Part shown: positions 10,079 through 18,254 of the stretch, piece after piece | Numbering within the stretch: position 1 is the stretch's first letter | How the letters are laid out: each line of letters opens with the position of its first letter | Source of the DNA: Phycisphaerae bacterium | Lineage (GTDB): Bacteria; Planctomycetota; Phycisphaerae; UBA1845; Fen-1342 | Assembly (NCBI GenBank): GCA_017999985.1 | Contig: JAGNKU010000003.1 | Span: 307,139-371,138, forward strand | Direction of reading: 5' to 3' | DNA length: 64,000 bases | Position numbers and translations under genes: made by a program | The notes under the pieces: generated by a model | What the model saw: the letters and a program-made list of their open reading frames with translations, nothing else | Databases searched by the model: none | What the model was told of the DNA's origin: nothing

Positions 10079-10834
10079 ATGAACACGCAACTCAACCTCC
10101 GCAACCTCGTCCTCTTGGTCATTTCAGGTCTCGTGCTCGCTGCGGCGCCCGGCGCATTGGCGCAACAGGCCGACCGCGAGAAACCGGTGGGCAAGGCCGT
10201 GCTCTTCAACGGCCGCAACCTGGATGGCTGGAAGCTGCGTACCGAAGACCGCAAGGACACCTGGAAAGTCGTCTCCGAGGTCGCCCTCGACAAGGCCGAC
10301 CCCAAGCGGCTGGTCGGCACCGGCGAGGGCGGCGCTCATGACGCCGTTCTGTTCCGCGCTCCGGTCGAGCACGGCAGCGATCTCATCACCGAGAAGACCT
10401 TTGGTGATTGCGCGCTGCACATCGAGCTGATGGTGCCCAAGGGCAGCAACTCCGGCGTGTACCTCATGGGCCAGTACGAGGTGCAGGTCTTCGACAGCTT
10501 CGGCAAGCCCGACGACAAGATCGAGCATAGCGACATGGGCGGCATCTACAGTGTGAAAGCGCCGGCGACCAATGCGAGCAAGGCTCCGGGCGAATGGCAG
10601 GCCCTGGACATCGTCTTCCGCGCCCCGCGCTTCGACGCTGCCGGCAAGAAGACCGAGAACGCCAAGTTCGTGAAGGTGACGCTGAATGGCAAGGTGATTC
10701 AGGAAAACGTCGAGTTGCAGGGGCCCACCGGCGGCGAGCTGCCGGGCGGCGAGAAGGCCGCCGGGCCGCTGATGCTGCAGGGCGACCACGGCGTGGTGGC
10801 GTATCGGAACATCATCGTCGAGCCGGCGAAGTAG
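10079..10834 (+). CDS. DUF1080 secreted protein (3-keto-glycoside hydrolase/hydratase family)
   Basis: The 251-residue protein has a signal peptide (LVLLVISGLVLAAAPGALA, cleavage before QQ). The mature part is the concanavalin-like DUF1080 domain: FNGRNLDGWKLR at the start, GSNSGVYLMGQYEVQVFDS in the centre and the ending GVVAYRNIIVEPAK. Members are annotated as 3-keto-disaccharide hydrolases and in Bacteroidetes work with Gfo/Idh/MocA dehydrogenases and TIM-barrel isomerase-like proteins on 3-keto sugars. All of those partners follow here. The ATG at 10079 places the signal peptide correctly; an upstream ATG at 10055 adds eight residues before it. Confidence 0.85.
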   Translation: MNTQLNLRNLVLLVISGLVLAAAPGALAQQADREKPVGKAVLFNGRNLDGWKLRTEDRKDTWKVVSEVALDKADPKRLVGTGEGGAHDAVLFRAPVEHGSDLITEKTFGDCALHIELMVPKGSNSGVYLMGQYEVQVFDSFGKPDDKIEHSDMGGIYSVKAPATNASKAPGEWQALDIVFRAPRFDAAGKKTENAKFVKVTLNGKVIQENVELQGPTGGELPGGEKAAGPLMLQGDHGVVAYRNIIVEPAK

Positions 10835-10960
10835 CGCTCGACCTGTGGTGGGGGTGTCTGGCCGACGGGCGACGATCTGGCCGCGGATCGCGCCCGGCGG
10901 TGAAGGTCTGTTCAGCCGGGTCGCCCGGGAGCCGGCTGACTGAGACAAAGGAAGCCTGTC

Positions 10961-12307
10961 ATGTCGGACAACACGATTACACGCCGCACGTTGTTGGGCA
11001 CCGCCGCTTCGGCCGCCGCATTCACCATCCTGCCCGGTCGCGTCTTCGGCCGCGGGCGCACCAAGCCGCCGAGCGAGAAACTGAACATCGCCGGGATCGG
11101 CGTGGGCGGAATGGGCAGCGTCAACATGAACAACCTTGCGACCGAGAACATCGTGGCACTCTGCGACGTGGACCCGGAGTACGCGGCCAAATGCATCACC
11201 AAGTTCCCCGACGCGCGGGTCTGGACCGACTATCGCGAGATGCTGGAAAAGCAGAGTGACATCGACGCGGTGATGATCGCGACGCCCGATCACACACACG
11301 CGGTGATCGCGATGGCGGCGCTCCAGGCCGGCAAGCACGTGTATCTGCAGAAGCCGCTCACGCACGACATCTACGAGGCCCGCGCGCTGGCCAAGGCGGC
11401 CCGCGAGTCCAAGGTGATCACGCAGATGGGGATTCAGGGGCACTCGGAAGACGGGGTGCGGCTCCTCTGCGAATGGATTGCGGACGGCGCCATTGGCGAG
11501 GTCCGCGAGGTGGACGTTTGGTGCAACGACTCGTACTACCCGTGGGGTCACGCCGGCTGGAGCCCCAGGAGCCCCGAGCGGCCCAAGGACGCGCCAGCGC
11601 CGCCCAAGGACATGAACTGGGACTTGTGGATCGGGCCTGCCCCCATGCGGCCATACCATCCCAGCTACCACCCCATGGCTTGGCGGGCGTGGTGGGACTT
11701 CGGTTCCGGTTGGATGGCCGATCGCGGCGCGCACCAGATCGACCCGGCCTTCTGGGCGCTCAAGCTCGGCTTGCCGACCAGCGTCGAGGCGACCACGCTT
11801 GGTCAGACCGAGGAAACGCACTCGATCGCGGGGATCGTCACGTTCCAGTTCCCCGCCCGCGAGAACCTGCCCCCCGTGAGGCTGACCTGGTACGAGGGAT
11901 TGCGGGCGCCGCGGCCGGAGGAGTTGGAGCCGGAGCGCATGATGGGCGACAGCGATGGCGGAGCGCTGTTCAAGGGGACGAAAGGCAAGATCATCTGCGG
12001 CACGTATGGGAACAGCCCGCGGCTGATCCCCGAGAGCCGCATGCGTGAGTACCAGCGACCGGCGCAGACGATTCCGCGCGTGGCCGACGGACACGAGCAG
12101 GACTGGGTGCGCGCCTGCAAGGAAGGCCGGCCCGCCGGTGCGCATTTCGAGTATTCCGCTACGCTGACCGAGATCTGCCTGCTCGGGGTCATCGCCAAGC
12201 GGATGGGCACCCGGATCGAATGGGACGCGGCGAACATGCAGGTCATCAACCTGCCTGAGGCGAACAAGTACGTGCGGACCGAGTACCGCGACGGGTGGAG
12301 CCTGTAG
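10961..12307 (+). CDS. Tat-exported Gfo/Idh/MocA family oxidoreductase
   Basis: The 448-residue protein begins with a twin-arginine signal (TRRTLLGTAASAAAFTILPG), so it folds with cofactor and is exported. The Rossmann fold follows (LNIAGIGVGGMGSVNMNN), with VMIATPDHTHAVIAMAAL and the cofactor-side Lys in YLQKPLTHDIYEAR, where the usual EKP is QKP. The C-terminal alpha/beta domain holds WWDFGSGWMADRGAHQID. A periplasmic NAD(P)-dependent sugar dehydrogenase acting at C3 is the likely role. It sits 126 bp after the DUF1080 gene and 52 bp before the isomerase-like gene. Confidence 0.88.
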   Translation: MSDNTITRRTLLGTAASAAAFTILPGRVFGRGRTKPPSEKLNIAGIGVGGMGSVNMNNLATENIVALCDVDPEYAAKCITKFPDARVWTDYREMLEKQSDIDAVMIATPDHTHAVIAMAALQAGKHVYLQKPLTHDIYEARALAKAARESKVITQMGIQGHSEDGVRLLCEWIADGAIGEVREVDVWCNDSYYPWGHAGWSPRSPERPKDAPAPPKDMNWDLWIGPAPMRPYHPSYHPMAWRAWWDFGSGWMADRGAHQIDPAFWALKLGLPTSVEATTLGQTEETHSIAGIVTFQFPARENLPPVRLTWYEGLRAPRPEELEPERMMGDSDGGALFKGTKGKIICGTYGNSPRLIPESRMREYQRPAQTIPRVADGHEQDWVRACKEGRPAGAHFEYSATLTEICLLGVIAKRMGTRIEWDAANMQVINLPEANKYVRTEYRDGWSL

Positions 12308-12359
12308 CGCGGCCAGCGCACCGGATTCGGGCACGCCGGTTGAAACGAGGGCCACGCCG

Positions 12360-13190
12360 ATGGTGAGAGTGGGCATTGGCATCAACCTGGAGTTCGTGCG
12401 GCACGAGGACAAGCCGTTTGAGTGGGGTGTCGAGAAGGCGGCCCAGCTCGGCTACGAATACGTCGAGCCAATGGTGCACTGGGGCCGCGAGCTACTCAGC
12501 GAGGCCGGCTACTTTCACAGCGTTTCGATGCTGGACGATCCGAATCGCGTCCGGCGGGCCTGCGAGAAGGCGGGCGTGAAGCTGTCGGGGCTCTCGGCGC
12601 ACTGTCCGCTGTGCAAACCCGAAATCAGCACGGAGTATCTCAAGCAGGCGATACGCTTCGCCGCGGAGTGCGGGGCGCCGGTGGTCAACACCGACGAAGG
12701 TCCGAAGCCGACCTGGACGACGGCCGAGGAAGACCACGTGCTGATGCGCTACGTCCTGCACGAGGCCGCTGCCGTCGCCGCGCCGCGCGGCATCCTCATC
12801 GGCCTCGAGCCGCACCAGCAGTACTCGCAGGACCCGGCCGGCCTGGACCGGATCTACGGGCTGGTCGAGTCGCCCGCGCTCGGGATCAACTTCGACACCG
12901 GCAACAGCTACCTGTGCGGTCACGACCCGCTGAAATGGCTCGAGCGCGTGGCCCCGCGCCTGGTTCACCTGCACGCCAAGGATATTTCCGTCGCGCAGTC
13001 CGGGGCACAGCGCGGCAAGGTCACCGGTACGCCGGTGGGCTGTGCCTGCGGCGACGGCGTGATCGCGTGGCAGCGCGTGATTGAGATTGTGCGCGGCACG
13101 GCGCGCCGGGACATCGTTTTCAGCGTGGAGTGCGGCACGGTGGAGCAGGCGCAGCGCAGTATCGCGCACCTCAGGCCGCTGCTGCGGTAG
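12360..13190 (+). CDS. Xylose isomerase-like TIM-barrel protein (sugar isomerase/epimerase)
   Basis: The 276-residue protein is an AP_endonuc_2-type TIM barrel. Metal-binding landmarks are visible: IGLEPHQQY, LGINFDTGNSYLCG, LVHLHAKDI, and the late Glu in VFSVECG. No signal peptide is seen, so it is probably cytoplasmic. Proteins of this fold isomerise, epimerise or eliminate keto-sugars. Its position between a dehydrogenase and a DUF6807 gene supports a role in 3-keto-sugar processing rather than central metabolism. The ATG at 12360 starts the barrel directly. Confidence 0.85.
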   Translation: MVRVGIGINLEFVRHEDKPFEWGVEKAAQLGYEYVEPMVHWGRELLSEAGYFHSVSMLDDPNRVRRACEKAGVKLSGLSAHCPLCKPEISTEYLKQAIRFAAECGAPVVNTDEGPKPTWTTAEEDHVLMRYVLHEAAAVAAPRGILIGLEPHQQYSQDPAGLDRIYGLVESPALGINFDTGNSYLCGHDPLKWLERVAPRLVHLHAKDISVAQSGAQRGKVTGTPVGCACGDGVIAWQRVIEIVRGTARRDIVFSVECGTVEQAQRSIAHLRPLLR

Positions 13191-13237
13191 TCTGCTGGCG
13201 CGGCGCGGAGCGTGCGGGATGAGCTGATCGGAGGCGC

Positions 13238-14218
13238 ATGGTGAATTTCACGGCGCGCTGCGTCATTTCCAAAACCGTGGGTCTGGTTGCGCTGGTTCTC
13301 GCGACGGCGGAGTGCGCTGCACAAGTGCCCGCGTCGGCTCCGGCTGACGCTGAGCTGCGACTGCGGGTCGAGCCGCAATTCGTGACGGTAACTGTTGGCG
13401 AACGGCCGGTGCTGCGATACCGCTACGCGAAGACGCCGTTCAAGCCATACATCAAAGAGCTGTTTACGCCCGCTGGCGTGAACGTCCTGCTCGATTCCCC
13501 GCCCGATCACGTTCATCACCGCGGCCTCATGTTCGCGCTGGCGGTGAACGGCGTCGACTTCTGGTCGGAGACTGACAGCTCCGGCAAGGAGCTGCATCGG
13601 GAGTTGGAGCCAGGCGCACCCGATGCAGCGCAGCGTGTCGTCAGCGCCGCGTTCAGCGAGACGTTGGACTGGCAGGCCCCGGACGGGAAACTGATGTTGC
13701 AGGAGCAGCGGACGATCCGCGTATACGGTTCGCGGGAAGTGGCCGCCTCGAACGTCACGCTGCTGACCTGGCGGACGCGCCTGTCGCTGCCGCCGGGCGT
13801 GGCCACGGGCACGCTGACGGGCAATCACTACTTCGGGCTGGGCATGCGTTTTGTCCCCGCGATGGACAAGCAGGGCACGTTCATCAACGCGGCCAAGGCA
13901 GCCGGGGAGGTGTTTCGCGGCGACGAGCGTTTGACCCCGGCCCGGTGGTGCGCGTACACCGCCGCGCTGGATGGCCAGTCGGTAACGGTGGCGATGTTCG
14001 ATCACCCCACGAACGTCCGGCAGCCGGCGACCTGGTTCACGATGAAGGACCCGTTCGCCTACCTGTCGGCGACGATGCAATTGCACAAGGAGCCGCTGAC
14101 GCTGAAAGCGGACGGGCCGCTCCATTTGCGTTACGGGATCGCCTTGTGGGACGGTGCGGTGAGCGCGGAGCGCATTGACGAAACCTTCAAGCTCTGGTTG
14201 ACCCTGGAAACGAAGTAA
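13238..14218 (+). CDS. DUF6807 (PmoA-like) secreted protein
   Basis: The 326-residue protein has an N-terminal hydrophobic segment (VGLVALVLATAECAAQ) consistent with a signal peptide. The body matches the DUF6807/PmoA family: RYRYAKTPFKPYIKELFTP, then DHVHHRGLMFALAVNGVDFW, and GNHYFGLGMRFVPAMD. The family occurs widely in Planctomycetota, Verrucomicrobiota and Bacteroidota sugar loci and has no firm biochemical role; the PmoA name does not imply methane monooxygenase. It is followed 15 bp later by a second Tat oxidoreductase gene. Confidence 0.8.
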   Translation: MVNFTARCVISKTVGLVALVLATAECAAQVPASAPADAELRLRVEPQFVTVTVGERPVLRYRYAKTPFKPYIKELFTPAGVNVLLDSPPDHVHHRGLMFALAVNGVDFWSETDSSGKELHRELEPGAPDAAQRVVSAAFSETLDWQAPDGKLMLQEQRTIRVYGSREVAASNVTLLTWRTRLSLPPGVATGTLTGNHYFGLGMRFVPAMDKQGTFINAAKAAGEVFRGDERLTPARWCAYTAALDGQSVTVAMFDHPTNVRQPATWFTMKDPFAYLSATMQLHKEPLTLKADGPLHLRYGIALWDGAVSAERIDETFKLWLTLETK

Positions 14219-14233
14219 AGGGAGACGGTGCAC

Positions 14234-15523
14234 ATGTCACAGGCCATACGCCGCGAAGAGGGCAGTCTCACTCGCCGGGAGTTCCTCCGCACGACCGCGG
14301 TCGCCGGGGCCGCCGTCGCGCTCCACGCCCGCCCGGCGCGGGCGCGAGGCGCCAACGACCGGATCGGCATCGGATTCATCGGCGTTGGCGGGCGCGGCAA
14401 TGCCCATCTGCAACTGGTGCATTGGCTGAAGACGCAGGGGCATGAGAACGTCGAGATCGCCGCGGTCTGCGATGTGTACCGGCCACGACTCGCCGCGGCG
14501 GCCGAGGGCTACCAGGCCCAACCGTACATGGACTACCGCGAGCTGCTGGCTGATAAGAACGTGGATCTCGTGTGCATCGCGACGCCGGACCACCATCACG
14601 GGTACGCCGTCATCGACGCGGTCAAGGCCGGCAAGGATGTGTACTGCGAGAAGCCGGTCACGCACTGGCGGCAGTTCGACCTGCTCAAGCGGATGACGGA
14701 GGAAGTGCGGAAGTCGGGCCGCGTCTTCCAGCTTGGCACGCAGGCGATGTCGGACGGCGCCTGGCGGCAGATGAAGCAACTGGTGAGGGAGGGCGCGATC
14801 GGGCAGCCGCTGTTCGGCGAGACGGGCTTCTTCCGTACGGGCGACTGGGGCGAGAAGGGCATGCCCGTGGATGATCCGAACGCCAAGCCCGGCGTGGACC
14901 TGGACTGGGAGGCGTTTCTCGGCGATGCGCCCAAACGCGAGTTCAACGTCGATCGCTTCTTTCGTTGGCGCCTGTTCGAGGATTACGCGGGCGGACCGGC
15001 GACTGACCTGTACCCGCACTGCCTGACGCAGGTGGTCGACATCCTCGGCGTGAAGTTCCCCGAGACCGTCGTCGCCGTGGGCGGCATCCACCGCTACAAC
15101 TATGAGCTGCGGGAAGTCCCCGACACGTTCAGCCTGCTCGCGACGTACCCCGAGCAGATCACGATCTCGCTCATCGGCACACAGGCGAACGACTTCCAGG
15201 GCACCGGCGACCGGGGCAGCGGGGCGCGCATTCCGATCATCCGTGGGTGGAACGGCAGCCTGACCATCCAGGGCAACGAGATCGTGCTCACGTACAACGC
15301 CGAGCTGAAAAAGGCACCGCAGAAGTTCCCGATTGAGCGGGGCGAGGACATGATCGAGCACTGGAAGAACCTGCTGGCCTGCTGTCGCAAGCGCGACCAG
15401 GCGACGAACAGCGCCGCAGAGTTGGCCTGCTGGACCCAGACAGCGCTGATCATGGCAAGCTGGGCCTATCGCCAGGGCAAGGTGGCCAAGTTCGACGCCG
15501 CCGGCCAGCGCATCGTCATGTAG
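14234..15523 (+). CDS. Tat-exported Gfo/Idh/MocA family oxidoreductase (second copy)
   Basis: The 429-residue protein has a twin-arginine signal (LTRREFLRTTAVAGAAVAL). The Rossmann domain reads IGIGFIGVGGRGNAHL, then VDLVCIATPDHHHGYAVID and the canonical catalytic Lys motif VYCEKPVTH. The substrate domain includes GGPATDLYPHCLTQVVDI. It differs from the first oxidoreductase in keeping EKP and in its His-rich active-site region (PDHHH). Expected to be a periplasmic sugar dehydrogenase. I chose the ATG at 14234; a GTG two codons upstream is also possible. It ends the plus-strand block and faces the aromatic-pathway gene tail to tail. Confidence 0.88.
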   Translation: MSQAIRREEGSLTRREFLRTTAVAGAAVALHARPARARGANDRIGIGFIGVGGRGNAHLQLVHWLKTQGHENVEIAAVCDVYRPRLAAAAEGYQAQPYMDYRELLADKNVDLVCIATPDHHHGYAVIDAVKAGKDVYCEKPVTHWRQFDLLKRMTEEVRKSGRVFQLGTQAMSDGAWRQMKQLVREGAIGQPLFGETGFFRTGDWGEKGMPVDDPNAKPGVDLDWEAFLGDAPKREFNVDRFFRWRLFEDYAGGPATDLYPHCLTQVVDILGVKFPETVVAVGGIHRYNYELREVPDTFSLLATYPEQITISLIGTQANDFQGTGDRGSGARIPIIRGWNGSLTIQGNEIVLTYNAELKKAPQKFPIERGEDMIEHWKNLLACCRKRDQATNSAAELACWTQTALIMASWAYRQGKVAKFDAAGQRIVM

Positions 15524-15573
15524 CCGGATGTGCACCGAGGTCCGTGGCCCCGCACGCCCCGCCGAGGAAGCGA

Positions 15574-17733
15574 TCAGGCGGGTGGCTCGCTGTGCGCATC
15601 GCCTGGCAACTGCGTTTCTGGCCGCGTCGCCGCCGACCCGGTAACGCGCTGCACGCGGCGCATCAGGTTGCCAAAGTGCCCAAAGTTGAGCGACTGTGGT
15701 CCGTCGCTGAGGGCTTTTTCCGGCTCGGGGTGGATTTCGATCATCACACCATGGGCCCCGCTGGCCAGCGCCGCCACCGCCAGGTCGGCCACCCACCGCC
15801 ACGTGCCGCAGGCATGAGACGGGTCCACGATGATCGGCAGGTGCGTCCGCTCGCGGACAACCGGCACGGCCGACAGGTCGAGCGTGCTGCGCGTCGCGGT
15901 TTCAAACGTGCGGATGCCGCGCTCGCACAGGATCACCTGCTGATTCCCCTGGGCGAGGATGTACTCGGCGGCGGCCAGCCATTCGTCGATCGACGCCATC
16001 ATGCCCCGCTTCAGCAGGACGGGCCGATCGACGCGCCCGACCTCCTTGAGCAGCGCGAAGTTCTGCATGTTGCGGGCTCCGATCTGGAGGATGTCCGCCT
16101 GGGCGGCGACACCCGCGACATCGGCCGGGTGGAGAACTTCCGTGACGATCGGCAGCCCGCAGGCACGCCCGGCCTCTGCCAGCAGGTCGAGCCCCTCGTA
16201 GCCGAGCCCCTGGAAGTCATACGGCGAGGTGCGCGGCTTGAAGCAGCCGCCGCGCAGGACGTGACCACCCAGTTCCCGCACGCACTGCGCACACGCCAGT
16301 ACTTGCGCGCGCGACTCCACCGAGCACGGTCCGGCGATGATGACCGGCCGCTCGCCGCCGATGATTACGTTGCCGACCTGTACGCGCGTGTCTTCGGGCC
16401 GGTTGATGCGTGAGACGAGGCGGTACGGCTTCCTGCCCAGCGTTGCCAGCACCGCCGGCGCCGGGCCGGCGCTGCGTGGTTCGTCGCCGCGCTCCACCGG
16501 CGGCTGGGCTGCTCCGGCGACGTTGCCGGTCTCACCGCCGGCGCGAGGTTCCACCGCGGCGGTGGGTGCAAGCCCCGCGGCCCGCGGGCCATTCGGCACG
16601 CGGGCCGGATACGAGCCGAGGACTTTCAGGTAGTTCGCCCGCGCCGCGAGTTGGCGCAATGCCTGTGCCGCGGGCTCCTCGGCGACGTTGCCGTCGAAGT
16701 CGGCGTAGAACAGGTATTCCCAGGGCGTGTTCGGCCGCGGCCGCGATTCGAGCTTGCTGAGGCTGAGGCCTTGCTCAGCCAGGACGTTCAGGCACGCCGC
16801 CAGGGCGCCCCGCTCGTGCCGCGTGGTGAAGATGATGGAAGTCTTGCAGGGGATGCGCGGGTCGTAGCGGACCGGCTCGCGGGCGACGACGACGAACCGC
16901 GTGTAGTTCTCGCGCTGGTCGGCGATGTCGCGCCGGAGGACGGTCAAGCCGTACAGCCGCGCCGCCTCCTCGCTGGCGATCGCCGCCGCCGAGACGTCCC
17001 GTTCGTCCTGCAGCCGGCGCGCGGCCAGGGCGGTGTTGGCGCACGCGTGGACTTCGCAGTCGACGAGTGAGGCCAGGAACACGCTGCACTGCTGCAGCGC
17101 CTGCGGATGCGAGTAGATGCGGCGCACCAGGTTGAGCGCCAGTGGCTCGATGGCCACCAGGCAGTGCTCGACCTTGAGGACTTCCTCGCCGACCAGCGCC
17201 AGGTTCATGCACGCGAGCAGATCGTACGCTTCGTTGATCGAGCCGGCGGTCGTGTTCTCGATCGGCAGCACGGCGCAGTCCAGCCCGCCGTCACGCACGG
17301 CCTCCAGCAGCGCGCGAAACGAGTCATAGCCCTGGTAACGCACCGCCACGGCGCGGGCCGCGAAATGCTGCCGCGCGGCGCTGTAGCTGTACCCGCCCTC
17401 GATGCCCTGGAATCCGACGACCACGGCCTTGGCCGCCCGCCGCGCGGGCGACTGCGCGTCCAGCAGGTGCTCCTGCTGCCGGCGGACCGAGTGGCTGAGA
17501 ATCTCGCGAAACAGCCGCGTCACGAACCGCTCGTCCAGCCCGCCGGCGGTTGCCTGCCGGGACAGGCGGGCCATGATTTCCTGTTCGCGCCGGGGGTCCT
17601 GCAACCCGCCCGGCTGCCGGAGCTTCTCCCCGGCCACGCTGTCAACCAGCCGCTGGCGCTCGGCGAGCGCGGCGACGATGCCGTCGTCAAGCCGGTCCAG
17701 TGCGGCCCGCAAGCTGTCCAGTTCCGCGGTCAT
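15574..17733 (-). CDS. pheA-aroF: Trifunctional chorismate mutase / prephenate dehydratase / DAHP synthase fusion
   Basis: The 719-residue protein joins first and late steps of phenylalanine synthesis. Residues 1-90 are an AroQ chorismate mutase ([16 protein letters not shown]). Residues 103-285 are prephenate dehydratase ([31 protein letters not shown], and the catalytic TRF at 278-280). Residues 297-375 are an ACT domain with the GALA (309) and ESRP (329) Phe-binding motifs. A Pro/Ala-rich linker (about 380-435) leads to a type I-beta DAHP synthase (436-705: [36 protein letters not shown]). One ACT domain could feed back on all three activities. The gene is preceded by an attenuator-like leader. 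Start ATG at 17733 fits the mutase N-terminus. Confidence 0.92.
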   Translation of the reverse strand: MTAELDSLRAALDRLDDGIVAALAERQRLVDSVAGEKLRQPGGLQDPRREQEIMARLSRQATAGGLDERFVTRLFREILSHSVRRQQEHLLDAQSPARRAAKAVVVGFQGIEGGYSYSAARQHFAARAVAVRYQGYDSFRALLEAVRDGGLDCAVLPIENTTAGSINEAYDLLACMNLALVGEEVLKVEHCLVAIEPLALNLVRRIYSHPQALQQCSVFLASLVDCEVHACANTALAARRLQDERDVSAAAIASEEAARLYGLTVLRRDIADQRENYTRFVVVAREPVRYDPRIPCKTSIIFTTRHERGALAACLNVLAEQGLSLSKLESRPRPNTPWEYLFYADFDGNVAEEPAAQALRQLAARANYLKVLGSYPARVPNGPRAAGLAPTAAVEPRAGGETGNVAGAAQPPVERGDEPRSAGPAPAVLATLGRKPYRLVSRINRPEDTRVQVGNVIIGGERPVIIAGPCSVESRAQVLACAQCVRELGGHVLRGGCFKPRTSPYDFQGLGYEGLDLLAEAGRACGLPIVTEVLHPADVAGVAAQADILQIGARNMQNFALLKEVGRVDRPVLLKRGMMASIDEWLAAAEYILAQGNQQVILCERGIRTFETATRSTLDLSAVPVVRERTHLPIIVDPSHACGTWRWVADLAVAALASGAHGVMIEIHPEPEKALSDGPQSLNFGHFGNLMRRVQRVTGSAATRPETQLPGDAHSEPPA

Positions 17734-17757
17734 GTCGGCGGTCTCCGTGTGCGGCCA

Positions 17758-17787
17758 TAAAAAACGCCGGCTCGCGTGGGCCGGCGT
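17758..17787 (-). terminator. Rho-independent terminator inside the 5' leader (attenuator)
   Basis: On the minus strand an 8-bp stem ACGCCGGC / GCCGGCGT with an 8-nt loop is followed at once by a TTTTTT run (17759-17764). It lies 25 bp upstream of the fusion gene's start and downstream of the candidate leader peptide, so it can only control entry into that gene. The plus strand has no T-run after the stem, so it does not serve the convergent direction. Confidence 0.8.
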
Positions 17788-17878
17788 CGCTGGTCATCGT
17801 TCCTAAGTCTGGTTCGTGGAACTATGCCCTCACCGGCCTCCCGCGCGGGGCGCGAAAGCTAGAAAAGAAGTACCGGCG
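17779..17878 (-). promoter_or_regulatory. Alternative-pairing segments of the attenuator (1:2, 2:3, 3:4)
   Basis: Segment 1 is CGCCGG (17873-17878, leader codons 8-10). Segment 2 is GGCCGGT (17832-17838, codons 22-24). Segment 3 is GCCGGCC (17779-17785), the 5' arm of the terminator. Segment 1 pairs with segment 2 (six pairs, one G-U), and segment 2 pairs with segment 3 (seven pairs, one G-U) as an antiterminator. A ribosome stalled at codons 11-13 would cover segment 1 and free segment 2; one at the stop codon would cover segment 2 and let the terminator form. Folding energies were not computed. Confidence 0.6.
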
Positions 17879-17902
17879 ATCGGCGGCAAGCAAATTCCAC
17901 AT
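17822..17902 (-). CDS. Candidate Phe/Tyr leader peptide (pheL-like), 26 codons
   Basis: A 26-codon frame starts at ATG 17902 and stops with TAG at 17822. Codons 11-16 encode Tyr-Phe-Phe-Ser-Ser-Phe, using TAC TTC TTT TCT AGC TTT in a very GC-rich genome. It ends 35 bp before the attenuator stem. AGGAG lies only two bases before the ATG. With the promoter read just upstream, the transcript would start within about 4-7 nt of this ATG, so initiation may be nearly leaderless. An alternative GTG at 17900 in another frame gives a 13-codon peptide without the Tyr/Phe cluster. The role is inferred from architecture; translation is not shown. Confidence 0.65.
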   Translation of the reverse strand: MWNLLAADRRYFFSSFRAPRGRPVRA

Positions 17903-17913
17903 AACTCCTGGTG

Positions 17914-17942
17914 ATTATTACGGCGCGGCTGCGGAGAGTCAA
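17914..17942 (-). promoter_or_regulatory. Sigma-70-like promoter of the leader and fusion gene
   Basis: On the minus strand, TTGACT (17942-17937) and AATAAT (17919-17914) are spaced by exactly 17 bp. Each matches the consensus at five of six positions. The predicted start near 17907-17909 is directly at the leader peptide's ribosome-binding site. Confidence 0.65.
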
Positions 17943-18254
17943 GGATGGGCCGACGCCGCGATCGCCCGGTAACCGCGCGGCGCGTGGCTACCGCGCCGGG
18001 CCGCCACACCTATCGGGCGTGCACCGCATTCGTGCGGGCAAGGCGAATTGGCAGCGCGCCAAGTACCCGGCCGGCTGTTATGATGCCCGCGCGGCTCACC
18101 GCCGCGCGCCCGGGCAACGGTGCCCGGGAGTGCTCGGATCAGGAGTCCACGCATGTCGACTGCGGCGTGTCAGCTTCCCGGCGGGCGGCACGCGAACGTC
18201 GCCGGCGCGCTCCCAGGCGGCGCGCCGTGGTGCGTGTGCTAGACCGGAGGCAAC
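17943..18254. other. Gene-free region between the attenuator promoter and the symporter gene
   Basis: The region carries the upstream side of the minus-strand promoter and must hold the plus-strand symporter promoter. A TATGAT hexamer at 18079-18084 resembles a -10 box, but no good -35 lies at proper spacing. GC-rich frames crossing it have no protein-like features. Confidence 0.35.

Noticed and set aside
10124..12412. A 762-codon minus-strand frame across the DUF1080 and oxidoreductase genes
   Set aside because: It overlaps two well-supported plus-strand genes and has no recognisable domain.
13238..14218. Methane monooxygenase subunit
   Set aside because: The PmoA label on this family is a naming artefact; the motifs are those of DUF6807.
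17881..17900. Alternative 13-codon leader peptide from the GTG at 17900
   Set aside because: It lacks the Tyr/Phe run and its stop lies well before the segment-2 pairing region, so it does not fit the attenuator geometry.
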